Source of the DNA: Chitinophagaceae bacterium
GTDB taxonomy: Bacteria > Bacteroidota > Bacteroidia > Chitinophagales > Chitinophagaceae
Assembly: GCA_947447815.1 (NCBI GenBank)
Contig: CANFLJ010000065.1
Span: forward strand, 1-8,667
DNA length: 8,667 nucleotides
Direction of reading: 5' to 3'
Part shown: positions 1 to 5,380 of the stretch, one piece after another
Numbering within the stretch: the first letter of the stretch is position 1
Layout of the letters: the number at the start of each line of letters is the position of its first letter
Translations under genes and position numbers: made by a program
Notes under the pieces: generated by a model
What the model saw: the letters and a program-made list of their open reading frames with translations, nothing else
What the model was told of the DNA's origin: nothing
Databases searched by the model: none

Positions 1-129
1 TATGTAATACTCGAAAAACTACAAATGTCCATTGTTTGGGGATGGGCCAGCGAATGGATATATTGGTCTGTAATGCTAACGCTTTCATACCTGTACATGA
101 AATACAGAAACTGGAATAAAGTGATTTAG
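1..129 (+). CDS. C-terminal fragment of an integral membrane protein, possibly a MATE-family efflux transporter
   Basis: The frame starting at base 1 is open for 42 codons and ends at a TAG at 127-129; the gene begins outside the window. The translated end contains a hydrophobic, Trp/Tyr-rich segment (WGWASEWIYWSVMLTLSYLY) followed by a short basic tail (MKYRNWNKVI), which looks like a last transmembrane helix with a cytoplasmic end. The pattern of a last helix followed by a K/R-W-K tail resembles the C-termini of MATE-type multidrug/Na+ antiporters, but 42 residues are too few to assign a family. What is seen is an open membrane-like C-terminus; the MATE identity is inference. It is convergent with the M48 protease gene, with 327 bp between the two stop codons. 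Confidence 0.5.
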   Translation, partial: YVILEKLQMSIVWGWASEWIYWSVMLTLSYLYMKYRNWNKVI

Positions 130-205
130 GTTCACGCTAATTATCACGAAAGTCTTACGTATATACCTAAAGCAAAAAAGAGTTTAATACAATCCAACTT
201 GTATT

Positions 206-239
206 AACCTCTTGAACCTTTAAACCTCTAAATTTCTTG
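206..239 (+). repeat. 9-bp-period degenerate direct repeat, copy 1 (AACCTYTTR family)
   Basis: Four adjoining units are AACCTCTTG, AACCTTTA, AACCTCTA and AATTTCTTG. They follow the flank GTATTAACCT, whose last five bases open the first unit. The same flank opens the copy at 1776-1847. No function is known to me. Confidence 0.6.
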
Positions 240-262
240 GTGAGCTATATAAATACATTGAA

Positions 263-294
263 CCACAGAGTCACGGCGGCACGGAGTTGCACAG
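263..294 (+). repeat. CACRGAG short-repeat patch
   Basis: The words CACAGAG, TCACGGCGG, CACGGAG and TTGCACAGCG follow each other. This resembles the widespread intergenic 'CCACAGAGGCACAGAG' type of low-complexity repeat found in many bacterial genomes. It is more GC-rich than its surroundings. There is no sign of coding. Confidence 0.45.
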
Positions 295-295
295 C

Positions 296-309
296 GTATA
301 ATATTATAC
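296..309. repeat. Perfect 14-bp AT-rich palindrome
   Basis: The sequence GTATAATATTATAC equals its own reverse complement. It directly follows the CACRGAG patch. It could be a protein-binding dyad or a chance product of AT-rich DNA. Confidence 0.45.
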
Positions 310-350
310 AAATACAGAGAACAGTGAGAAGCGCAAGCGGTTGAGCGTAT

Positions 351-388
351 GTTCAAAAATGTAAGATGAGATATAGCGAGTTTTGAAC
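351..388. repeat. 8-bp inverted repeat GTTCAAAA / TTTTGAAC
   Basis: The arms at 351-358 and 381-388 are perfect reverse complements separated by 22 bp. The stem is AT-rich with a large loop and has no T-run after it on either strand, so it is not a convincing terminator. It may mark the edges of a small repetitive element. Confidence 0.4.
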
Positions 389-391
389 AGC

Positions 392-452
392 CTACCTCAA
401 ACCTCTTGAACCTCTTAAACCTTTTAAACCTTTTAAACCTCTTGAACGTTTA
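392..452 (+). repeat. 9-bp-period direct repeat, copy 2 (AACCTYTTR family)
   Basis: A degenerate unit is followed by AACCTCTTG, AACCTCTTA, AACCTTTTA, AACCTTTTA, AACCTCTTG and AACGTTTA, placed head to tail. The five central units are exact 9-mers. The array ends 4 bp before the stop codon of the M48 gene and so lies in the start of that gene's 3' region. Confidence 0.75.
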
Positions 453-456
453 AAGC

Positions 457-1266
457 CTATTTCTTCTTTACTTTATAGTACTGTAAAGCTTCAGGCATGA
501 TGTCTTTTATTTTCTGAATTCTTTCTTCATCAGCAGGGTGATCGCTCAGGAATACAGGCGGCTTATTGCCACCCAATGAAGCCATTCTTTGCCAGAAAGT
601 TACTGCCTCCTGTGGATTGTATCCTGCAATTGCTGCAAATATTAAACCATAATGATCCGCCTCTAATTCTTGTTTTCTGGAATTTGGTAGTAATACACCA
701 ATGGAAGCAGTAGGAGAGTATACCTGATTAAAAATGCTTACAGCCTGAGGGTTATTTCCTAGAGCAATATCACCTAATGTACCTATTTGTTGTGCTACCA
801 TTTGCTGACTCATTCTTTCTCTTCCATGTCCTGCCACAGCATGCGTTATTTCATGCCCAAGTACTATTGCTAATGCAGTTTCATTATGGGTAATAGGAAG
901 CAGTCCTGTGTATACTACCACTTTGCCGCCAGGCATACACCATGCATTTACTTCTTTACTATCTATTAGATTAAATTCCCAGCTATAGCCATCCAAATCA
1001 CTCGATTGACCAATTTGTTTGTAATATTCACTTATCGCAGCTGCTATTTTAAAGCCTACTCTTTTTACCATTTCAGCGTTCTTACCAGTTTTATCCACTT
1101 TGGCAGAATCTAATACTTGCTTATACTGCGTCAGCGCCATTGTTCTCAGATCGCCTTCCGATACCAGAGAAAGCTGATTACGGCCAGTTATTGGGTTTCT
1201 GCTACATCCTATTGCTATACCTACTACAAATACTACAAATGCAATTCTTAAAGAAATTTGTTTCAT
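457..1266 (-). CDS. M48-family zinc metalloprotease, lipoprotein (LoiP/BepA-like)
   Basis: This encodes a 269-residue zinc metallopeptidase predicted to sit in the cell envelope and to degrade or process envelope proteins, as the related LoiP and BepA do in E. coli. Residues 1-20 form a lipoprotein signal peptide ending in the lipobox IAIGC, so Cys21 should be lipidated. The NPITGRNQL motif just after it is typical of the family. The zinc site is HEITH at 138-142, with the third ligand in ELEAD (Glu200). VNAWCMPGG (106-114) is the usual substrate-cleft segment. SDHPADEERI places His243 where BepA has its regulatory histidine. Length and motifs are complete for a single-domain M48 protein; the C-terminal TPR domain of BepA is absent. 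The ATG at 1264-1266 fits the signal peptide; no Shine-Dalgarno is seen, as is normal for Bacteroidota. It is transcribed alone, divergently from the alkyltransferase gene. Confidence 0.93.
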   Translation of the reverse strand: MKQISLRIAFVVFVVGIAIGCSRNPITGRNQLSLVSEGDLRTMALTQYKQVLDSAKVDKTGKNAEMVKRVGFKIAAAISEYYKQIGQSSDLDGYSWEFNLIDSKEVNAWCMPGGKVVVYTGLLPITHNETALAIVLGHEITHAVAGHGRERMSQQMVAQQIGTLGDIALGNNPQAVSIFNQVYSPTASIGVLLPNSRKQELEADHYGLIFAAIAGYNPQEAVTFWQRMASLGGNKPPVFLSDHPADEERIQKIKDIMPEALQYYKVKKK

Positions 1267-1285
1267 GTGTCAATTATTGAGTGGG

Positions 1286-1293
1286 CAAAAATA
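1286..1293 (-). promoter_or_regulatory. Possible -7 box of the M48 gene promoter
   Basis: On the minus strand these bases read TATTTTTG, an exact match to the Bacteroidota -7 consensus TAnnTTTG. They lie about 20 bp upstream of the M48 start codon. No clear TTTG -33 box is seen at the expected distance, so the assignment rests on one element in AT-rich DNA. Confidence 0.35.
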
Positions 1294-1356
1294 AAAGAAT
1301 TGAACAAAATATAGAATTTATTAAAATTGCAGCACCAAATCCAAGCCTACTGCATG

Positions 1357-1651
1357 TTCCAGCAAGGTTGCTGCAAGTTCCGGCAATGCTGCCGCAAGAT
1401 CCAGCAAGTTTGCTGCAAGTTCCGGCAATGCTGCCGCAAGACCCAGCAAGTTTGCTGCAAGTTCCGGCAATGCTGCTGCAAGTTCCGGCAAGGCTGCCAC
1501 AAGATCCAGCAAGGTTGCTTCAAGTTCCAGCAAGACTGCTGTAAAATCCGGCAAGGCTGCTGAACTATCTAGCAAGGCTGCTGGAAGATCAAAAAATGGT
1601 TGCTACAAGTTCCAGCAAGGCTGCCGCAAAGTCCAGTAAGGTAGATAGAAG
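1357..1651 (+). repeat. Tandem array of about fourteen 21-bp units, most with an internal dyad
   Basis: Units follow head to tail at 1357, 1378, 1399, 1420, 1441, 1462, 1483, 1504, 1525, 1546, 1567, 1588 (22 bp), 1610 and 1631. The first eleven have a clear pattern of (W)TCC-R-GCAA-n-n-Y-TGC-Y-GCAAG. The twelfth and fourteenth are strongly decayed. The pair at 1378-1419 is repeated almost exactly at 1420-1461, so the array partly grew as a 42-bp dimer. Most units contain a dyad, either CAGCAA..TTGCTG or CGGCA....TGCCG. The array is GC-rich in an AT-rich setting. There are no spacers. Decayed flanking units may extend to about 1339 on the left and 1672 on the right. Confidence 0.9.
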
Positions 1652-1680
1652 TAAGCATAAGGCTGCTGCAATACTGTATG

Positions 1681-1702
1681 ATTATGCTATAATTAGTATA
1701 AT
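1681..1702 (+). repeat. AT-rich hairpin downstream of the 21-bp array
   Basis: ATTATGCTA and TAGTATAAT pair over 9 bp, with one G-T wobble, around the loop TAAT. A run of six T starts 11 bp later, at 1714, which is too far for a normal intrinsic terminator. It could be a chance AT-rich fold. Confidence 0.35.
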
Positions 1703-1775
1703 AGTAATCCGCCTTTTTTACAGTTCCTTCTGTTGAATAATGCTAATTAATTCAAAGCTGTTATTATACTGTATT

Positions 1776-1847
1776 AACCTTAAACGCATTAAACCTATTA
1801 AACTTCTTGAACCACTTTAAATCTCTTAAACTTCTTAAACCACCTCC
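1776..1847 (+). repeat. 9-bp-period degenerate direct repeat, copy 3 (AACCTYTTR family)
   Basis: Eight units follow in a 7- to 10-bp rhythm, including AACGCATTA, AACCTATTA, AACTTCTTG, AACCACTTT and AACTTCTTA. It shares the left flank GTATTAACCT with the copy at 206-239. It ends 44 bp before the ogt start codon, so it lies in or next to that gene's promoter region. Confidence 0.65.
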
Positions 1848-1891
1848 AACAATAAGAAAGTATAATTTACGTTTTAGTAACTATTATAGTT

Positions 1892-2407
1892 ATGAATCAT
1901 CATCCACACATGACGGAGCTGTATTACACTTATTATGAAAGTCCAACAGGATTAATTAGAATCGGTGGTACAGAGACATATATCTCTGAATTGATTTTTA
2001 TTGACCATAAAAGTCAGATAAAACATGGCGAACCTGGTATCAGCGATGTACTACATCATTGTACAGAACAACTGATAGAATATTTTCAGGGAAAAAGAAG
2101 AACATTCGATTTGCCAATTCATCAGGATGGTACCGAATTTCAATCGGAAGTCTGGAGCAAATTAATAGAAATACCTTTTGGCAAAACAATGAGTTATGCA
2201 GAATTGTCCCGAACCATTGGCGATCCTAAAGCGGTAAGAGCAGTAGCCGGTGCCAATAGCAAAAATAAAATATCCATCATTGTTCCTTGTCATAGAGTAA
2301 TAGGTACCGATAAAAGTCTTACAGGCTACTCCGGGGGCTTGATGCGCAAGAAATGGTTATTACAACATGAGTTCAGAATTAAAAACGGAATTCAAACGTT
2401 ATTTTAA
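1892..2407 (+). CDS. ogt: Methylated-DNA--[protein]-cysteine S-methyltransferase
   Basis: This 171-residue suicide repair protein moves the alkyl group from O6-alkylguanine (and O4-alkylthymine) in DNA to its own active-site cysteine. The short N-terminal domain covers about residues 8-75 and the C-terminal DNA-binding/catalytic domain about 80-165. The active-site motif is PCHRVIG with Cys133. Upstream, SYAELSRTIG (101-110) carries Tyr102 and the helix-turn-helix, and AVRAVAGAN holds Arg116, the 'arginine finger' that flips the base in the family. Length is normal for Ogt/AGT proteins without an AdaA domain. The start is the ATG at 1892, but the ATG at 1910 (residue 7) is equally plausible, since the first six residues (MNHHPH) match no domain. 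No Shine-Dalgarno is visible. The gene stands alone and is divergent from the M48 gene. Confidence 0.95.
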   Translation: MNHHPHMTELYYTYYESPTGLIRIGGTETYISELIFIDHKSQIKHGEPGISDVLHHCTEQLIEYFQGKRRTFDLPIHQDGTEFQSEVWSKLIEIPFGKTMSYAELSRTIGDPKAVRAVAGANSKNKISIIVPCHRVIGTDKSLTGYSGGLMRKKWLLQHEFRIKNGIQTLF

Positions 2408-2446
2408 TTTTTTACATTCCTTCCAATATTTATTAAACCCCAAAGG

Positions 2447-2476
2447 TTAGGTATTACTAAATTATTAGTATCCTTG
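2447..2476 (+). promoter_or_regulatory. Likely promoter of the secreted helical protein gene
   Basis: TATCCTTG at 2469-2476 matches the Bacteroidota -7 box TAnnTTTG at all but one fixed base. TTAG at 2447-2450 is a weak -33 candidate, 18 bp upstream. Transcription would start near 2482, leaving a leader of about 15 nt before the ATG at 2497. Confidence 0.5.
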
Positions 2477-2496
2477 CAATCTAAAATTATTTATAA

Positions 2497-3129
2497 ATGA
2501 AAAAGATATTGCTGGGTTTAATGGTATTTAGTGCAGCACAGTTGTTTGCACAGAGTCCAAAATATACTGCTGCTATGACAGCTGTTTTACAACAAATGAA
2601 AGATGCAACTACTCCAGATGCTATGATTGCTTTGGAAGCTAAGTTCGAGCGTATTGCAGAAGCTGAAAAAACAGAGTGGTTGCCTTACTACTATGCAGGC
2701 ACCTTAAAAACCAGATTATCTATGCAACATGCTGGTGGCGATCCTGATAAATTAGCGGATGACGCTGCAGTATTAGCTGCCAAAGCAGATTCTCTTAGTC
2801 CTAAAAATAGTGAAGTTTATTGCCTGAAAAGTATGGTAGCAAGCTCCAAACTTCTGGTAGATCCTCAAAGCCGCTGGATGCAATATGGTGCTGAATCAAA
2901 TAAAGCACTGGAAATGGCTAAGAAAATGGACTCCACTAATCCTCGTCCTTTTGTATTACAAGCTATTGGTCTAAAGAATATGCCGGAAGCTTTTGGCGGA
3001 GGTTGTACTCGTGCAAAACCACTTGCAGAGAAAGCTGCTAAACTTTTAGCTACTTTTAAACCTAAGAGCGAGTTAGCTCCTGTATGGGGTAAAGAACTGG
3101 TAGACTCTATATTGGAAGATTGCAAATAA
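2497..3129 (+). CDS. Secreted TPR-like alpha-helical protein of unknown function
   Basis: This encodes a 210-residue protein. Residues 1-19 (MKKILLGLMVFSAAQLFAQ) form a Sec signal peptide with the AQ ending common in Bacteroidota, so the mature protein is probably periplasmic. No lipobox cysteine is present. The rest is rich in Ala, Lys and Leu and predicted helical. Segments such as DAAVLAAKADSLSPKNSEVYCLKS and NPRPFVLQAIGL have the spacing of degenerate tetratricopeptide helices, ending in the conserved-looking FGGGC (166-170) and a C-terminal Cys209. I know this type as a Bacteroidota conserved hypothetical protein; no enzyme motif is visible. The gene has its own candidate promoter, and the strong terminator at 3296-3332 makes it a single-gene transcript. 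Confidence 0.85.
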   Translation: MKKILLGLMVFSAAQLFAQSPKYTAAMTAVLQQMKDATTPDAMIALEAKFERIAEAEKTEWLPYYYAGTLKTRLSMQHAGGDPDKLADDAAVLAAKADSLSPKNSEVYCLKSMVASSKLLVDPQSRWMQYGAESNKALEMAKKMDSTNPRPFVLQAIGLKNMPEAFGGGCTRAKPLAEKAAKLLATFKPKSELAPVWGKELVDSILEDCK

Positions 3130-3208
3130 TCTTTTAATCTTGATTAATAGTTTACTTGAAGCACACCATAAATGTGCATCTTGGTCTACGAAATTAAAAG
3201 ATGTATTC

Positions 3209-3221
3209 CTCACGATTCACG
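3209..3221 (+). repeat. ACTCACG-family heptamer repeat, short copy
   Basis: The sequence CTCACGATTCACG is two adjoining units of the heptamer seen in five units at 5099-5135. It lies in the 3' region of the upstream gene. Confidence 0.45.
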
Positions 3222-3295
3222 ATAATAAAGCGCACTTTTAATCTAAGGCAAGTATAAAAGGCTGAATTAAATCAGCATTATTCCAGATATTTATT

Positions 3296-3332
3296 GAATC
3301 ATCCTCCTTACCGGAGGGTGATTCTTTTTTTT
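3296..3332 (+). terminator. Rho-independent terminator
   Basis: GAATCATCCTCC (3296-3307) pairs with GGAGGGTGATTC (3313-3324) over 12 bp with a single U-G wobble. The loop is TTACC and eight T follow at 3325-3332. The wobble is favourable only in the plus-strand transcript, and the T-run is on that side, so it ends transcription of the gene at 2497-3129. Confidence 0.93.
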
Positions 3333-3413
3333 AATATCTTTAATAATAAGCTTTTGATATTCTGTTTAATGAATGTTTTCTAAAAATAATTATTCCTACA
3401 AAATGGATACTAA

Positions 3414-3445
3414 TTTTTATTCTTATTAATGTTTCCACATATTTG
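3414..3445 (+). promoter_or_regulatory. Candidate hutH promoter
   Basis: CATATTTG at 3438-3445 matches the -7 consensus TAnnTTTG except at the first base. A T-run at 3414-3418 stands about 19 bp upstream, in the -33 position. Transcription would begin near 3451, just upstream of the ATG at 3467. This box includes the TTG at 3443, which argues against that triplet being the start codon. Confidence 0.45.
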
Positions 3446-3466
3446 CAGCATCAATTACTTCAAAGA

Positions 3467-4981
3467 ATGAATAGGAAGCTCGACGATTGCATTGTTTTTA
3501 ATAATATAGATGTTGATTTTAACGATATCAAACAGTTGATTTATAGCAAGCAACCCATTCGCTTAGGCGAAAATGCGGCTAAAAGAATAGTAGACTGTCG
3601 CAATTATCTTGATAACAAACTTTCTGCCACTGGAGGATTGTTTTACGGTATCAATACAGGATTCGGTTTCCTTCAGAATGTTGCAATTAATCACGATCAG
3701 ACCGAAGAACTGCAATCCAATCTTATTCAATCTCATGCATGTGGATTAGGGACTACCGTTCCGGATGAGATAGTTCGTTTAATGTTACTTTTCAAAATCA
3801 AATCCCTTTCATTCGGGCATTCAGGTGTACAACTGGAAACGGTTCAAAGACTGATTGATTTTTACAACAACGATGTACTACCGGTAGTATACACACAAGG
3901 TTCCTTAGGTGCTTCTGGCGATCTTGCTCCTTTAAGCCATCTTTGCCTTCCATTACTGGGTTTAGGTAAGGTGAAATACAAAGGGGAAATAATAGAGGCT
4001 AAAGAGGTGCTGGAAATATTAGAGCTAACGCCTTTGCATCTTAAATCAAAGGAAGGACTTGCATTAATAAATGGCACGCAGTTCATGAGCTCTTATGGTT
4101 TATTTTGTCTTAATAAAGCCAATGAACTACTTAAATGGTGCGATGCAATTACGGCCATTTCCTTAGATGCTTTCGACGGCTCTATACAGCCTTTCAATCC
4201 TGCTATTCATAAGATACGTAGTCATGAGGGACAGGTAGAAACTGCTCAAACCATTTTGGAACATTTAAAAGGAAGTGAAATTGCAGAAAGCGATAAAAAG
4301 CAAGTGCAGGATCCATACTCTTTCCGCTGTGTACCTCAAGTACATGGAGCTTCAAAAGATACCTTCCATTTTGTATTAAATACATTTATCAAAGAAGTAA
4401 ACTCGGTAACAGATAACCCAAATATTTTCCCGGATGAAGACCTGATACTAAGTGGGGGAAATTTCCATGGTCAACCACTAGCTCTGGGGTTAGATTATCT
4501 GGCTATGGCTATTGCAGAAATAGGCAATATTTCGGAAAGAAGAACATTCCAGTTATTGAGCGGTCAGCGTGGATTGCCTTTATTTCTCATCAAAAACCCG
4601 GGTCTCCATTCTGGTTTCATGATTCCTCAATACACCGCTGCGGGTATTGTAAGCGAGAATAAACAATTGTGTACGCCTGCTTCTGTTGATAGTATTACTT
4701 CCTCTAATGGCCAGGAAGATCACGTAAGTATGGGAGCAAATGCGGCTACTAAATGCCTGAGAGTGTTGGATAATGTAGAAAAAGTGCTGGCAATTGAGTT
4801 AATGAGCGCTGCTCAAGCATTGGAATTCCGTCGTCCTCACAAGAGTTCTCCATTTCTGGAAAGTATTGTAGCTGACTTCAGAAAAGTGGTTAGCTTCAAT
4901 GATGCCGACAGAATACTGCATGTTGATATGATTAGTTCCATCAGCTTTCTGAGAACTTATTTTGCAAAGTATTTTAAATAG
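3467..4981 (+). CDS. hutH: Histidine ammonia-lyase
   Basis: This 504-residue cytoplasmic enzyme removes ammonia from L-histidine to give urocanate, the first step of histidine breakdown. The GSLGASGDLAPLSH segment holds Ala149-Ser150-Gly151, which cyclise into the MIO electrophile. By comparison with Pseudomonas putida HutH, the active-site residues are present: Tyr60, His90 (in LIQSHACG), Asn202 (LINGTQ), Tyr284 and Arg287 (QDPYSFRC), Phe333 (GNFHG) and Glu417 (NGQEDHVSMG). The glutamate in QEDHVSM favours histidine over the tyrosine and phenylalanine lyases, which have NQD there. The frame is open to a TTG at 3443, but the ATG at 3467 is preferred because the TTG lies inside the candidate -7 box; the product then has normal family length. 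No hutU, hutI or hutG lies next to it. It is preceded by a strong terminator, so it has its own promoter. Confidence 0.95.
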   Translation: MNRKLDDCIVFNNIDVDFNDIKQLIYSKQPIRLGENAAKRIVDCRNYLDNKLSATGGLFYGINTGFGFLQNVAINHDQTEELQSNLIQSHACGLGTTVPDEIVRLMLLFKIKSLSFGHSGVQLETVQRLIDFYNNDVLPVVYTQGSLGASGDLAPLSHLCLPLLGLGKVKYKGEIIEAKEVLEILELTPLHLKSKEGLALINGTQFMSSYGLFCLNKANELLKWCDAITAISLDAFDGSIQPFNPAIHKIRSHEGQVETAQTILEHLKGSEIAESDKKQVQDPYSFRCVPQVHGASKDTFHFVLNTFIKEVNSVTDNPNIFPDEDLILSGGNFHGQPLALGLDYLAMAIAEIGNISERRTFQLLSGQRGLPLFLIKNPGLHSGFMIPQYTAAGIVSENKQLCTPASVDSITSSNGQEDHVSMGANAATKCLRVLDNVEKVLAIELMSAAQALEFRRPHKSSPFLESIVADFRKVVSFNDADRILHVDMISSISFLRTYFAKYFK

Positions 4982-5098
4982 CATACTGAAGCAGAAATAC
5001 GGGATAACTTATTTCCAAACCAATGCCATTTAACAATACAAGCAATTAGTCGTGTGTAAAGGTTAGAGCATTAATGTAGAAATTTAAGGATTTGTATT

Positions 5099-5135
5099 AC
5101 TCACGACTCACGAAACTCACGACTTACGAAGCTCG
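5099..5135 (+). repeat. ACTCACG-family heptamer repeat, main copy
   Basis: Units ACTCACG (5099-5105), ACTCACG (5106-5112), ACTCACG (5115-5121) and ACTTACG (5122-5128) are followed by AAGCTCG. Some units are separated by AA. Short relatives lie at 3209-3221 and, degenerate, at 131-159. All three are in intergenic DNA and in the same orientation. Confidence 0.65.
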
Positions 5136-5227
5136 ATTCCTATCATTAAATTCCATTCTCGTGCTTTTTTGATAGCATTTTGGCCAGATTTACACATGAT
5201 GTTGGTCGCTTAAGCTGAATTTAAAAG

Positions 5228-5270
5228 TGCTAAATCCCCGTAATTCGTCTAAAAAGGGGGTTTTTGAGCA
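5228..5270 (+). terminator. C/G stem-loop, possible hutH terminator
   Basis: AAATCCCC (5232-5239) pairs with GGGGGTTT (5256-5263) over 8 bp with one wobble, around a 16-nt loop. Outer arms TGCT (5228-5231) and AGCA (5267-5270) can add 4 bp across a 3-nt bulge. The T-run (five T from 5261) is mostly used in the stem, so only a weak U-tail remains. It sits about 250 bp after hutH and 70 bp before the gyrA promoter. A terminator is the simplest reading. Confidence 0.45.
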
Positions 5271-5320
5271 TAAATGTATAAACATTAACGTGAATTTCTC
5301 CACATACTGCCATTCGTCAG

Positions 5321-5349
5321 TTTTTCCATGGTTTAATAAGTTATCTTCG
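5321..5349 (+). promoter_or_regulatory. Likely gyrA promoter
   Basis: TATCTTCG at 5342-5349 differs from the Bacteroidota -7 box TAnnTTTG at one base. A TTTTT run at 5321-5325 lies about 17 bp upstream in the -33 position. Transcription would start near 5355, about 25 nt before the gyrA ATG. Confidence 0.55.
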
Positions 5350-5380
5350 CAACGTTTAAATTAAATTCTTAAAGTTATAC

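Larger units (their letters stand above)
130..456. other. Intergenic region made of short-repeat patches
   Basis: This 327-bp gap lies between two convergent genes. It contains no convincing ORF, no tRNA and no clear terminator with a T-run for either gene. It holds degenerate TTCACG/ATCACG/CTTACG words (131-159), a 9-bp-period repeat (206-239), a CACAGAG/CACGGAG patch (263-294), a 14-bp palindrome (296-309), an 8-bp inverted repeat (351-358 and 381-388) and a second 9-bp-period array (392-452). Nearly the whole gap is therefore repeat-like sequence. Confidence 0.6.
1267..1891. other. Divergent intergenic region with tandem hairpin array
   Basis: This 625-bp gap lies between the divergent M48 and ogt genes. 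From left to right it holds the M48 promoter area (1267-1320), the 21-bp unit array (1357-1651), an AT-rich hairpin (1681-1702), and a 9-bp-period repeat cluster (1776-1847) just upstream of ogt. Long open frames exist across the array on both strands. They begin only at GTG or TTG and are open because the 21-bp unit happens to lack stops in those frames. I therefore annotate no gene here. Confidence 0.7.
3130..3466 (+). other. Intergenic region: long 3' region, terminator and hutH promoter
   Basis: After the stop codon at 3129 there are 166 bp before the terminator hairpin. They contain two short hairpins (GCACA/TGTGC around 3162-3178 and GCTGA/TCAGC at 3261-3276) and a CTCACGATTCACG repeat at 3209-3221. 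No ORF of note is seen. The right part, 3333-3466, is AT-rich and carries the candidate hutH promoter. Confidence 0.6.
4982..5380 (+). other. Intergenic region between hutH and gyrA
   Basis: This 399-bp gap has no supported ORF; ATG triplets in it run into stops within a few codons. It contains the ACTCACG repeat (5099-5135), a C/G stem-loop (5228-5270) and the gyrA promoter (5321-5349). The stretch 4982-5090 shows nothing I recognise. Confidence 0.6.

Noticed and set aside
351..388. Intrinsic terminator for the M48 gene
   Set aside because: The stem is AT-rich with a 22-nt loop and no T-run follows on the minus strand.
1281..1575. Repeat-protein genes on either strand across the 21-bp array
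   Set aside because: Starts are only GTG or TTG, there is no start signal, one unit is 22 bp and breaks the frame, and openness follows from the stop-free unit. Kept only as a low-interest alternative.
1357..1651. CRISPR array
   Set aside because: The 21-bp units are directly adjoining with no spacers, and they vary gradually as tandem-duplication products do. No cas gene is nearby.
3467..4981. Tyrosine or phenylalanine ammonia-lyase
   Set aside because: The QEDHVSM glutamate, the SH pair in LIQSHACG and the GASGDLAPLSH context are those of histidine ammonia-lyase, and no pigment or polyene genes are nearby.
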